Assembly: GCA_902702965.1 (NCBI GenBank)
Contig: CACRXP010000383.1
Span: 320,101-384,100, forward strand
Source of the DNA: Spirometra erinaceieuropaei
Taxonomy: Eukaryota > Platyhelminthes > Cestoda > Diphyllobothriidea > Diphyllobothriidae
Length of the DNA stretch: 64,000 nucleotides
Reading direction: 5' to 3'
The translations under genes were made by a program, and so were the position numbers. The notes under the pieces were generated by a model, which was not told where the DNA came from, did not search any database, and was given only the letters and a program-made list of their open reading frames with translations. Shown piece by piece: positions 47,195-56,698 of the stretch (its first letter is position 1; the number at the start of each line of letters is the position of its first letter).

Positions 47195-47835
47195 AATAAA
47201 CTTTAATGCGTAAATTTTCGAGCCTGGTTCCCCAGCTCGTCGTCAGACTTTTGGGCTATGTCCAAAAGAACAGTTAACTATTTAACCGTGTCGAACAAGT
47301 GAATCTATGGTTGGCCGAAGCCTGCGCCAATGAGCGTCAACGATTTTCGTCATCCTCTCGGCATTGGCTGCGCTCGCTTCCATTTCTCCTTGAGAAATTT
47401 GTATGTGGCATCTAAATCGATAGGACGATTGATGCATGCCTCATCTGAGTGCATTGCCTCCAGGAATTCGCGGCCTTTCCCTATTGAGCAGGCGCCAACG
47501 GGTGTTTTCCCATGCAAATGTGTGTCCAGTGTCCAGTTTGTGCATAGCCACCTGGGATAGGTGATCTCGTCTCTTCACCGCTAGCTGATGCTCATGTATG
47601 TGGGTAGAGGCAGATTTCCCGGTTTGGCCACAAAAGATGGCATCACAACTGGAACATGTTATTTTGTAGACAACACATTTTCTATCGAGATAGCCAACCC
47701 TGTCCTTAGAGTGTACAAGCTGCGTACGCAAGGTAGTTGTAGGTTGGTGTTCTACTTGTATTTGATGCTTTTTTAACTGTCTTTCGACGAGTCCAGATAC
47801 ATTTTTCACGTACTCCTCTTGTGAGAGATGGTTTA
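47195..47835 (-). pseudogene. Penelope-like element (family 3), 3' part with GIY-YIG domain and hammerhead-like end
   Basis: On the - strand the frame reads EEYVKNVSGLVERQLKKHQI, then a GIY-YIG domain CVVYKITCSSCDAIFCGQTG (the second Tyr of the family replaced by Cys) and HKLDTGHTFAWENTR. Beyond the coding part come CTGACGA (complement of 47240-47246), a 4-bp GAGC/GCTC stem after one extra base, GAAAATTTAC, and ATTAAAGTTTATTC. It is joined at about 47835 to the same element's RT part in opposite orientation. Compared with the 24.3-25.1 kb copy, the stretch between the SHKRS and YVKNVS motifs is missing. Confidence 0.82.
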
Positions 47836-48840
47836 AACTGAAAAAACATCATCATTCTGCCCTCTGACAAAAGAGGCTCCCCCACCATAATGGACAAGAC
47901 TGACTACACAGAGAAGATGATGAAACCACCAAAAGAGTAATCCACCTACGAACCCCTGAATACTGACCCCACAACATCACAGAATTCATGCATTTCAAAA
48001 ACATTTAAGCACCTTACTGGAAGGAAATTAATCTCAAGAGTTCTGGCTAAATCCTTAAAACAAGACGAACCCACAATTGCCAAGATATATGGACTTTCTA
48101 AAGATCACAAAATGGGTATTCCACTGCGGCCGATAGTCTCCTTAATCGGTGCACCAAACTACAAGATTCCTAAGTGGCTATTTCACCATCTGCATCCACT
48201 TACAAAGGTCTCTGAGAACTCCACTGAAGATTCAAACGAGTTCCTAGGCAAATTAAAAGGGGCGAGTGTTGCATCCGACGAGATAACGGTTTCATTCAAT
48301 GTAGTCTCCCTCTTCACCTCGATTCCATTAGATTTAGCGAGACACTGCACCGAAGAACTCCTTCAGACCTACACTACTGATGAACCTGTCGACGCTCTAC
48401 TCCAACTACTTGATGGTTGTCTAGAAACCAACTTTTATGTTGCCAAACAATGTTATCGACAACTGAAAGGTGCTCCTATGGGTTCACCTATATCTGGCTT
48501 TCTAGCAGAAGCCATAATGCAGAAACTGGAGTCTATAGCCCTTTCAAAAATTAACGCAAAAATATGGCTGCGCTGTGTTGATGACACATTTGTCATTGTC
48601 AAGATAAACCAATTAGACCAACTTCACACGAATCTTAACTCCACATTTCCAGGAATTAAGTTCACTTTTGAAACAGAGGTTGATGGACAGCTCCCATTTT
48701 TGGATGTTCTCGTATGCCGCAAAACTGATGGATCCCTTCACACTTCAGTTTATTGCAAAGAAACATACTCCGAGGTCATCCTAGATTTTGAGAGTAACCA
48801 TCCCATCTCTCACAAGAGGAGTACTGTCTACTGTAGGCGG
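47836..48840 (+). pseudogene. Penelope-like element (family 3), reverse transcriptase part
   Basis: RT motifs run in order: IIILPSDKRGSPTIMDKTDY near 47840, AKIYGLSKDHKMGIPLRPIV near 48080-48135, VSFNVVSLFTSIPLDLA near 48290, QLKGAPMGSPISGFLAEAI near 48460, the catalytic WLRCVDDTFVIVK near 48565 (YVDD changed to CVDD), and GQLPFLDVLVCRKTDGSLH near 48690. It ends at NHPISHKRSTVY. A stop at about 47938 and neighbouring frame problems interrupt the N-terminal side, but 48112-48840 is open. This is the best-preserved RT in the window. It is in inverted orientation to its own GIY-YIG part. Confidence 0.9.
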
Positions 48841-48842
48841 AA

Positions 48843-48985
48843 TGGTACTACCGACAAAGACAAGGGAGGCTGGAATGCCAGTTTTGGCTTTTTCATACCC
48901 AATTTCGAAGTGTGGAACACCGGCGGGAAACGATCCAAAGAAACCTCAAGAACCGAAAACGCATCACACCCACGGTCGGCTTGAG
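48843..48985 (-). mobile_element. tRNA-derived SINE, diverged
   Basis: On the - strand: decayed B box (GGATCGTTTCCC), CACTTCGAAATTGGGTATG, a degraded hammerhead region ending CTGGCATTCCAGCC, and the family tail TCCCTTGTCTTTGTCGGTAG. It follows directly on the broken end of the RT fragment. This copy preserves the 3' strand CCAGCC of the inferred stem I. Confidence 0.7.
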
Positions 48986-49820
48986 TCAAAAAGCGATAGG
49001 GCGGGGACAGGAAACTTTGCACCCATCGCTAGACGCATAACACCAAACCACACTGCGTGACGCGAAGATCAAGGTGGTGGCCATTGCCCACTTCCTGGCC
49101 GCAGATCTACCCTGGAAATTTTAGCAGTCACAGCTGAATTCACTTAGCGAGAGAATTCCGTTTTTTCAGCGTTCAGCGGATGAGACTCATGATACCTTGT
49201 CTGCAGTTTGCCTTCAAGGCGAAAACTATGGGGAATTAGGGATAGTTGCAAAATCCATTGGAAGCGGATATAGGTTCGTAGGATTTTTGTGATGCGAGAT
49301 GTTGGCTTTCAATTGGGCATCCTTTTAACCGCCTGCACCAACCACACGCGTAAAACAAATTTTACTTAAATAGCTGTGTGCATGTTCTCCCATTGGCTGG
49401 CGATGCTTGTACAAATTCAATCCTGCCCCGATTTCGCCTTAACTGTTTGAGACGTTATGCCCTCATTCAGTCTTCGCTTTTAAATCAGTTATGCGTCCCC
49501 ACTTTCATAGAGGCTGTATGCGATCTGTAATGCACAAATCGCGTATTCCCGCGACGAGACCCTCTGTGCGTTGCAAGCCTCCGAAAATAGCACTCGTGGG
49601 TGTGCATGCGTCATTCTACATCAACGGTCGCGGTAGAATCTGCAGTATTTACTCAACTGCAGATGTTTGGCACAACTGGCGTGTTTAACTTCCTGTCAAG
49701 ACTTTGAGGAAGATATACGCTCCTCCGTACCCGTGGTAGATAACTCATGTCCCATGTACATTTTCCGAGCAGTCAAAGTAGGCGATTTAAATTGACGTCC
49801 AAATTCACATCTGTCTGTTT
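48986..49820. other. No recognisable feature (intronic)
   Basis: No repeat family or exon recognised. Confidence 0.45.
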
Positions 49821-49822
49821 AC

Positions 49823-49873
49823 TTCTTTTTTGTTCTTCTTCTTCTTCTTCTTCTTCTTCTTCTTCTTCTTCTC
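49823..49873. repeat. (TTC)n microsatellite
   Basis: About 13 uninterrupted TTC units after a T-rich start. Confidence 0.9.
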
Positions 49874-50224
49874 GGCTAGTGCTGATATTGCAAATGTGAT
49901 TGACAGGAAGACTGTAATGATATCTAGCCGAACGCCAGCATCCTTGTATGCACGCATGATCTCAAATTGGTTTTTCCATTCTACAGTCTTTTATAACGTC
50001 CTTTTAGGTAATCTTTTCTAGTTAACGGGAGATTTTATAATTACCTTATATTAACGTTAAGTAACTTCGCAGCGAAGCAAAAGTGGTCGGACAGGGAGTC
50101 TCAGAATGCAGTTTTGTTGTTCGTTGGAGCCCATTTCAGCGCAAATCTTACATTGTTCCAAGTGTTTGCCGGGGCATTTACATCGAATCGTCCTGACATC
50201 TGGTAAATCTGAGGAAACACGCAA
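49874..50224. other. No recognisable feature (intronic)
   Basis: Nothing recognised between the microsatellite and the R1 block. Confidence 0.45.
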
Positions 50225-51130
50225 GCTCGGCAATAAAGGCGACTGTTCGACCATCGATTCCGACGATATCCACCGTGTTCTACACAGTAAGCTGCAGCAG
50301 ACACAGTGACTTGCGAGTGAATTAGTTTATAGTGAACCTAAACTTGCGAAGCATCTACCGCACTGTCTCCTCCTTCCCCATATGGACCCGGTGTCAAGAC
50401 AGAGTCCAAAAGACAGGAGGCGGCGGAGGGCGCAGGTGGCGGCCACAGACAAACAACTACACACACACACTCACGACAGTTCGACCGCCGATTTCGACGA
50501 TGTCCACCGTGTGCCCCACAGCTGCAGCAGCGGTGGGATCAGGGACGGTGACTTGCGCAGGGGTTTATAGTGCCAGTAGACTTGCGCAGCATCTACCTAT
50601 ACTCTCTTCCTCCACTGCCTGGGCCCGGTGTCAAGACTGAGTCAAGAAGACCGGAGACGCGGGAGACCGCAGACTGATGCCTCGGATGGATCCTCACCTT
50701 GGCGTTCCACCACACTCCCTGGTCCACACAACAATAACCAGGATTTTCACCAACGCAACAGAGATTTGGAGGCTGGCACGGCCGAAGCCGCACCTAGGCA
50801 GGCCGCTGACGCCTGGCTCGGATTCCACACTGTGGTGGGAGTGCCATAAAGGCCACATTAAAAAGGAGCCATTGCAGCCCGACTCTCAGACCTCCACCAG
50901 TGCAGGAGGAGGTCCAAGTTACCCCGTCAGTTGGCAACCTTCCAAGCAACGGCTTTCAGCGCACCGTGCTAGCTTCAAGCGCGTCAAATTGTTTATAGTG
51001 AGGAAAGTGCGCTGAGTCGTCGACCTCACTCTTCCTTCCCATCCCAACACTCCAGCCGCTGTCCGAGCCGGTCAGTAGACTGGAGTGGGAAATGGGCGCG
51101 GTAGCTGACACGGTCGACTGACCATGCCTG
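50225..51130 (+). repeat. R1 repeats, two tandem copies plus distal module
   Basis: The first copy starts gcgactgttcgaccatcgat (about 50238) and stops after gagggcgcaggtggc (about 50445), followed by an (AC)n run. A second copy starts gacagttcgaccgccgattt (about 50472) and continues through catctacc, aagaagaccgg and ccaggattttcaccaac into the distal module (aggccacattaaaaaggagc, ccccgtcagttggcaacctt, agcttcaagcgcgtcaaatt). The module matches 10.9-11.2 kb. Confidence 0.78.
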
Positions 51131-51551
51131 CGCGCGCCACAGCACGACCTGGCCCCCCATACACACAAACACCAGGATTTCACACAACGGGGGTTGAACG
51201 ACGTGTCTCTCATTTGCGTGAGTGGGCCGTGGAAGGTGCTGCTTCAGCCCGCCGCCCAGCCCACCAGTCCGCCACTTTACTCCACACAACACACACACAC
51301 ACAGCGTGACGAACTGCGTGTACCGAGTGCGGACGTCAATTAGCAACCTTCCTATCCACGACACTTGACGTGTCGGGATAGCCTCGGACTCAAGTCACCC
51401 CTGCAGCCGCAGCCGCATGGGGACCGAGTCGAGATGCACACTTCCCACTTGCGTGGCAGGTGGCAGTTGGGTGCTTGCGGTGGGCGAGTGTGGGGTGATG
51501 GTGGTGGAGGAGGTACGGAGTGTGTGAATGCGTGGTGTAGCCGGCGGTTGT
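51131..51551. other. No recognisable feature; probably element flank
   Basis: GC-rich DNA with an (AC)n run near 51288-51302. It precedes the zinc-finger frame on the - strand, but no reading frame continues into it. Confidence 0.45.
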
Positions 51552-52160
51552 CTACCACGGGTCGTCATGGATGCGCATGTGGCCGAATAGACCCATGCGG
51601 TGTCTGAAAGTGCGTGGGCAGTTGAGACGAGCTTGGTGGGTATAGGTTGGTGCTCCAGACACTGGTTCGCCAGTCTCTGTGCGATGGGTTCGCAAGTGAT
51701 CGACCAGGCCGATGCGTGAGATGAATGTGCGTGGGCAGTGTGGGCATGAGAAGTCGGCGGTGTCAGTGTCAGCTACAGAGGAGGCGGTGGTGGTGGTGGC
51801 GCAGACGGATGGAGCGAGGGTGGAGTTGGGCATGGTGGATGTGTTGGATGTGGTGGGTGTGTCAGGATTGTGGTCAATTCCGCTCTCGTGAATGCGCATG
51901 TGGCCGAATAGGCCCATGCGATGCGTGAAGGTGCGAGAACAGTGCGGGCAGTTGAGTTGAGCGTGGAGGGTATAGGTTGGTGCTCCAGGCACTGGTGCGC
52001 CAGTCTCTGTGCGATGGATTCGCAAGTGACCGACCAGGCCGATGTGTGAGGTGAAGTTGCGGTCGCAGTGAGGGCAGGTGTAGTCCTGATCCTCATCGCT
52101 GGAGTCGGGGGAAGTGGGGGTGGTGTCGGATGTTGGGTCAGGGTTGGTGGTGTGAGACAT
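51552..52160 (-). CDS. C2H2 zinc-finger protein encoded in a repeat (202 codons)
   Basis: The ATG at 52158-52160 opens MSHTTNPDP, followed by a Thr/Ser/Pro/Asp-rich leader. Four finger positions follow in an alternating pattern: CPHCDRNFTSHIGLVGHLRI (type A), CPHCSRTFTHRMGLFGHMRI (type B), CPHCPRTFISRIGLVDHLRT (type A), then a broken type B in which the first Cys pair is reduced to NCPRTF. Each intact finger keeps C-x2-C-x12-H-x3-H. A Thr/Ser-rich linker with CATTTTASSVADTDTADFS separates the two A-B pairs. The frame is open upstream into the neighbouring R1 repeat, so the start is a guess. It lies antisense in a dystrobrevin intron and is likely part of an interspersed element rather than a conserved host gene. 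DNA binding is inferred from the family only. Confidence 0.7.
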   Translation of the reverse strand: MSHTTNPDPTSDTTPTSPDSSDEDQDYTCPHCDRNFTSHIGLVGHLRIHRTETGAPVPGAPTYTLHAQLNCPHCSRTFTHRMGLFGHMRIHESGIDHNPDTPTTSNTSTMPNSTLAPSVCATTTTASSVADTDTADFSCPHCPRTFISRIGLVDHLRTHRTETGEPVSGAPTYTHQARLNCPRTFRHRMGLFGHMRIHDDPW

Positions 52161-52204
52161 GGTCGCCTGAGCGGCCGTCGCTGGGGCAGCGGTGGTGGTG
52201 GTGG

Positions 52205-52540
52205 TGTGACAGTAGACTTGCGCTGCATCTACCGCACTCTCTCCTCCTTTCACACCAGGACCCAGTGCCATGACAGAGTCAAGAAGACCGGAAGCGGTGG
52301 AGGGCGCAGGTGGATGGCACGGTTGAGCCCATACCTTGGCACTCCACTGCAAACCCCCTGGTCCACACATAAAATGTCAAGGTTTTAGCCAACAAAAATT
52401 GGGGGCAACAGGGGTCCCAGTGTGCGCGACGTCCGCCGGTTACCGAGTGTGCCACTGCACCCTAAAAGGTTGGCATTTATAATTATTCGCAAATCTGATA
52501 ACGTCTGCCAGAATCCGATGTCGCCTCCGTGTTGGTCCAG
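52205..52540 (+). repeat. R1 interspersed repeat, adjoining the zinc-finger frame
   Basis: Begins mid-repeat at gacagtagacttgcgctgca and continues catctaccgcactctctcctcc, aagaagaccgg, gagggcgcaggtgg, gcgcgacgtccgccgg and ataacgtctgccagaatccg as in the 1.3-1.7 kb copy. The first third of R1 is replaced by the zinc-finger segment. Confidence 0.75.
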
Positions 52541-52874
52541 CACATCTACACACAGCACAAGACACACATACACACGTAGACGGCGTTGCCTTCTATCAGT
52601 AGCCATTGTTGGTGCCCTCTCATCAGAACGAAGGGCCTTAGCAGGCCTTTGTAATTCGAAAGCTGGACTAATATTGCGACCGCGTGAGCAGAGCCTTTTC
52701 AAAAAGCTGTAGCTTGTGTTTTTATCTAGTACAAACTCAAGTTAATATCGATACTTTTACTTTTTGAAAAATCTAATGACAGTGATTTGGAAAGTGAAGT
52801 GAATTTTTTTCCAAAAAGCCATCCTTTCCGCTATCTCTCACAAACAGATGTTTTCTTTCTGCTTTACTCAAAAG
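52541..52874. other. No recognisable feature (intronic, ends at exon acceptor)
   Basis: Short (CA)n-like stretch near 52555-52580, then plain intron ending in the pyrimidine tract ttttctttctgctttactca. Confidence 0.5.
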
Positions 52875-52998
52875 CGAGTCAACGGTGACGGCGACTACCA
52901 AACTGACCATCGAATTGAACGGTAGACCCTCCGCTATGCCTGACGATGGACGCGACTCGGACGACATGAAGAGAAACATTGAGTCAAAGGATTTTGTC
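52875..52998 (+). CDS. dyb: Dystrobrevin exon: acidic/basic tail segment
   Basis: Acceptor ctttactcaaaag ends at 52874 and donor GTC|GTAAGT starts at 52999. One base completes the codon begun as AG in the previous exon, then ESTVTATTKLTIELNGRPSA and MPDDGRDSDDMKRNIESKDF follow. Phase in and out fit both neighbours. No family homology visible. An alternative acceptor exists 22-25 bases upstream (cacaaacag), but it would not keep the frame equally well. Confidence 0.78.
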
Positions 52999-54180
52999 GT
53001 AAGTGGGGTCTGCCGTTCGCAGCCACGGCTGCTTGTCTAGGCTTTTATGCACCTTTTAGCAGGTGTTCTGTTAATTTAATGCGCAGTTCAACGGCCTTCA
53101 TCGGAAATGACTCCTACTGCGTACACCTGCATATTGCAGTAGGTGTGCGCTAATTTACGAAAAATTTCTAATGAATTGGAAGGCGTTCCAAATGCATCGA
53201 CCATATTTCTTGACTACTTTTTGGACGACATTCGGTTGAATTAGGCCATAATCGAAAAAATTCAGAAAAAAATAATGCCGAATGCCCAAACAGCTTTGCA
53301 AATGAGGGAACTTAGTTTGCAGAACCACCTAAAGTCTCTCCATGAAAATAACCGAGTAAACGAAACAGCACAGCTAGATCAACATTTGTGAACCTGCCTT
53401 TTTAAATAGTCCTCGGGAACAAATATTCTACAGAAATCAGTGCATTATACAGGTTGAGAGCTAGTCAAATGCACGAATGTTTTAGAGTGCAGTCTTGAGA
53501 ATGTTGGCTAATTTTTTTCCGTTTTTTCATTGTATCTCAAGTTTCGACATTTCATCACCCCGCATTTTTGGGAATGTCATTCGAAAAACCCTGAAGGAGG
53601 AATAAAATATTCTGCACTCAAGACACACCGTGTCGCTTTAAGGTGCCATTATTCGCGTAAGCAATATCAAAAAGGAGTTAAGCAAACCTCCTAAGCAACT
53701 GTCAGATTTGGAGCTGGCATTGAAGCCCATGTGAAGGCAGAGGGTACACTGCAAATAACTATTTTTGACACGTCCCCGACGTTCAAATCGCGTTCAGCCT
53801 GTTAAGCCTGTCGTCCGGTGTATCAGCAGCCTTCCAGCATAACATGTGTGATTTCTGTCATTGCAGCAGTTTGAAAATTGCGTTTTTCAGTGTTGTTATT
53901 CATTTTTTTCGAGCTGACAGCCAAATTACTTAGACAAAAATTGACAGGTCTGGTGCCAAAATGCGTGTAACTATCAACCAAATCAGGGAAAGAATGTAAG
54001 TTTGCAGGTCCCATTATTCTTTACGCACAAAGACCCATAAAACGTGCTGGAAACAACACGCATAACGACTGAAGGAGGCCTATAATCGTGCTAATAGATG
54101 GTATCTAGGGCTTACTGACCGTCCTCTGAGATAACCTCATTATACGACAACCTTTTTCTGATTTTTCTAAGCCTTCTGCG
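52999..54180. other. No recognisable feature (intronic)
   Basis: AT-rich intron with no family match. Confidence 0.45.
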
Positions 54181-54189
54181 TTTAAATAA

Positions 54190-54705
54190 AGAGGGGGTAA
54201 TAATCGGGAGATGGCACCCAAAAAATTCCGCGTAACCATAGCAGCCTGTCTTGCGGGGCAGGTGGTAATAGGGGTTTTATGGGTGGTGGCTGGTCAAGAT
54301 GTACGATACCAGCCGACGGAAAGCCTTATTTGAACAGGTGAATGATCGAAGTTGGCCCGCTCTCCGTTCCGTTATTACAAAATGGGTCGCCAAATGCAGT
54401 ATAGTGGTAACGGACGAGTGGAACGCGTATAATCGTTTTCCCTCAGAGGGTTATCTGTATTTCTCTGTTAACCACTCAAAGAACTTCAAGGACCCCACCA
54501 CCGGACGGCAAACCAATGCCATTGAGGCATACTGGAGTTAACTGAAAAGGAAACTCCACGAGGGAGGCCCTGTATGTGGTCGAGCTGTGTGGGCTCACAT
54601 AGACGAAGTACAGTATCGTCTTTGGTTTGGCCTCAATGCCATGTCTTTGACAGATACCTAGGAACTGTTCCTGTCCCATGTTGTGCAGACTTATCCTATT
54701 TAAAA
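54190..54705 (+). pseudogene. Merlin/ISXO2-like DDE transposase remnant
   Basis: The C-terminal half of an IS1595/ISXO2-type transposase (Merlin superfamily in animals) is recognisable. Its order is a decayed GQVV...WVV segment near 54255-54295, then KMYDTSRRKALFEQVNDRSW, CSIVVTDEWNAYNRFPSEGY (the Asp-containing DEW-AY box), FSVNHSKNFKDPTTGRQTNA and IEAYWS. A TAA at 54539-54541 stops the frame just before LKRKLHEGG, and a further stop follows at 54658. The enzyme is therefore inactive. No terminal repeats were recognised. It sits in the penultimate coding intron of dystrobrevin. Confidence 0.85.
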
Positions 54706-55024
54706 GTGCTTTTGTTTTGTAATAAACTGCCATAATGCGAATGTATTCCGTATATTCAGGTGTACGTGTGTAACTATGGGGTAAGTTGGGTAACAGCGAC
54801 CATCGTCCATGTAACCTCGCGCGATGTTCGTTCGGCCAGCCCATGTTAGGCCGTTGTGGAAAGTCCAAGTAGTGCATGAAAGTAGGCCTGCAACCGCTGA
54901 TATAGTCTGAAGGCGTTTGAATCCACTGTCAAACGTATTCTTTCTAGGTAACGAAATTGTTGATGCCATCTCCCGATTGTTACCCTTTTTTCCGAGTTTT
55001 CGAACTTTTCTGTTTTATTCGCAG

Positions 55025-55612
55025 ACCATGTCGGTGAAGGGCCAGACACAACGACCCAGTTTCGTAGACGGCAGCGTTTCCGAACAGCAGACGTTTATCG
55101 ACTCGGACGGGGAATCGATGTCAAGGCGACGAAGTCCAAATGCATTCGACAGCGGATCGGAGGCCTACCTCTATTCGGACCCGGAATTGCTGGGAACCTG
55201 GGGCTCTAAGAACCGGAAAGCTAACACCTCCACCGGAACGGCAGTCACAAGCACCAGCGTGACGTTGTCAACAGCTGCGTCCACGAACGACGGCTCTATC
55301 GGGCAAATTGGAAAAAGCTCTGGGCCCTCCTCCACCTCCTACGCCTCACTGCCGTCCTACGTGAGCTCCCTCCTAACCGGTTCCACTCCGTCAACGGCTG
55401 GCAATGGCATGACAATGGCCGCGCGCTCTAAAGGGACGCCTGCTGTTGGGAACTTCTCCGCGGTGACTACCCCCACCACCACTACAGCTACCACCTTTGG
55501 TGGGGCCACGAATGTGTCGGACGGCAGCCAATCATTTTTAAGCAGACTGGGCAGCGTCCGGTCCAGGAAACCCCACAAGCCAGACGAAAGCAGTAGCTTT
55601 GCAAGAAATTAG
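55025..55612 (+). CDS. dyb: Dystrobrevin last coding exon, with stop codon
   Basis: Acceptor ttttctgttttattcgcag ends at 55024, phase 0. The exon reads TMSVKGQTQRPSFVDGSVSE, then SRRRSPNAFDSGSEAYLYSD, a long Ser/Thr-rich low-complexity tract (TAVTSTSVTLSTAAST, TTPTTTTATTF), and ends SRKPHKPDESSSFARN before TAG at 55610-55612. No domain is recognised. The length (195 residues) and composition suggest a disordered tail. GTATGT follows the stop immediately, so the exon may be spliced to a 3' UTR exon. Confidence 0.88.
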   Translation, partial: TMSVKGQTQRPSFVDGSVSEQQTFIDSDGESMSRRRSPNAFDSGSEAYLYSDPELLGTWGSKNRKANTSTGTAVTSTSVTLSTAASTNDGSIGQIGKSSGPSSTSYASLPSYVSSLLTGSTPSTAGNGMTMAARSKGTPAVGNFSAVTTPTTTTATTFGGATNVSDGSQSFLSRLGSVRSRKPHKPDESSSFARN

Positions 55613-55618
55613 GTATGT
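55613..55618 (+). promoter_or_regulatory. Donor-like GTATGT immediately after the stop codon
   Basis: The hexamer follows TAG without a gap, giving AATTAG|GTATGT. With the acceptor at 56698 it would define a 1086-base intron in the 3' UTR. Confidence 0.5.
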
Positions 55619-55701
55619 TTCCTTTATAATTTGTAAAAACACGTCTACTTTCATTTAATCAGTAGACGACGCTGTATCAGGAAGTTTTTTACAGGATGGT
55701 A

Positions 55702-56608
55702 CAGCAGACGTGTTAACGCGTGAAATGTTAACCGAAATTATGAAATGTGTTTTCGAACCGAACAGATTACCTACGCAGGGTTGTAACATTAATCACCGTG
55801 AGGTATAATCCATGGTAATTCATTTACTGCAGGATGCCGGCCATTGAACTAACTTATTTCCGGCCACTCTGCAGAGAATGACAACTTAATTAGCAAGCTT
55901 TTTTCTCATTGATTTTCGATGCCCTTATAAATTCAAGTATATTTCATGGAAAAAATACCTGCAACTATTCATTTTTTACCCGTCTGGTAGAAAATTACGT
56001 CTTCTTCAAATTTCGTATTTGAAGGACGTGTAGAAAAAATCTTTTTCAATTCCCAAAAAATTTGAACCCCAACTGTCGTTACACTGGCATTAAGAATTTC
56101 AAGCTACAAGATATAATTTTTTGGTCTCTGAAAAATTAAACAATTATATTAGATAATAAGAGGGACCATACGAAATTCATAAAATTTGACAGTGGATATG
56201 AACCATACAGTATATGAACCAAGCAACATTAGTAAATACAGAAACACGATGTTCTATGGACGGACATTTTGTCGTCATGATAAATCACAAAATTAGAAAA
56301 TGTTTCAGAAGATGTAATTTTCTGTCAAATGAGCAGAAAAATGAATATTTATGTGCAAGGCTTTCCATGAAATATATGTGGATTTATAAGAGCATCGAAA
56401 ATCAATGAGAGAAATGTATGTTACTTAAGTAATCATTGCTTGAAGAGGGCAATTTTTGTAGGCGACCGAAAATAAGTTTGTTCAAATGTCGGCGTCCGGG
56501 ATTATGCTGTACAGTGGTTAATGTTACAACCCTACTTAAATAATCTTTACGAGTCGTAAACGCATTTCAAAATTGTGGTCAACATTTCATGAGTTAGCAT
56601 ATTTACTG
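55702..56608. mobile_element. Foldback element filling the putative 3' UTR intron
   Basis: A 907-bp copy is flanked by TA (55700-55701 and 56609-56610). The left end is cagcagacgtgttaacgcgt and the right end, reverse-complemented, is cagtaaatatgctaactcat. Arms: gacaacttaattagcaagctttttt with its partner aatgtatgttacttaagtaatcatt, and ttcatggaaaaaatacctg with its partner caaggctttccatgaaa. Confidence 0.78.
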
Positions 56609-56698
56609 TACTCGCGCAAAAAGAGGGCTTTTGTAAGATAGCTTAGTCACATGATACTTAATCTCGGCAAATCTTCATTCTCTGTATCGATTTTGCAG

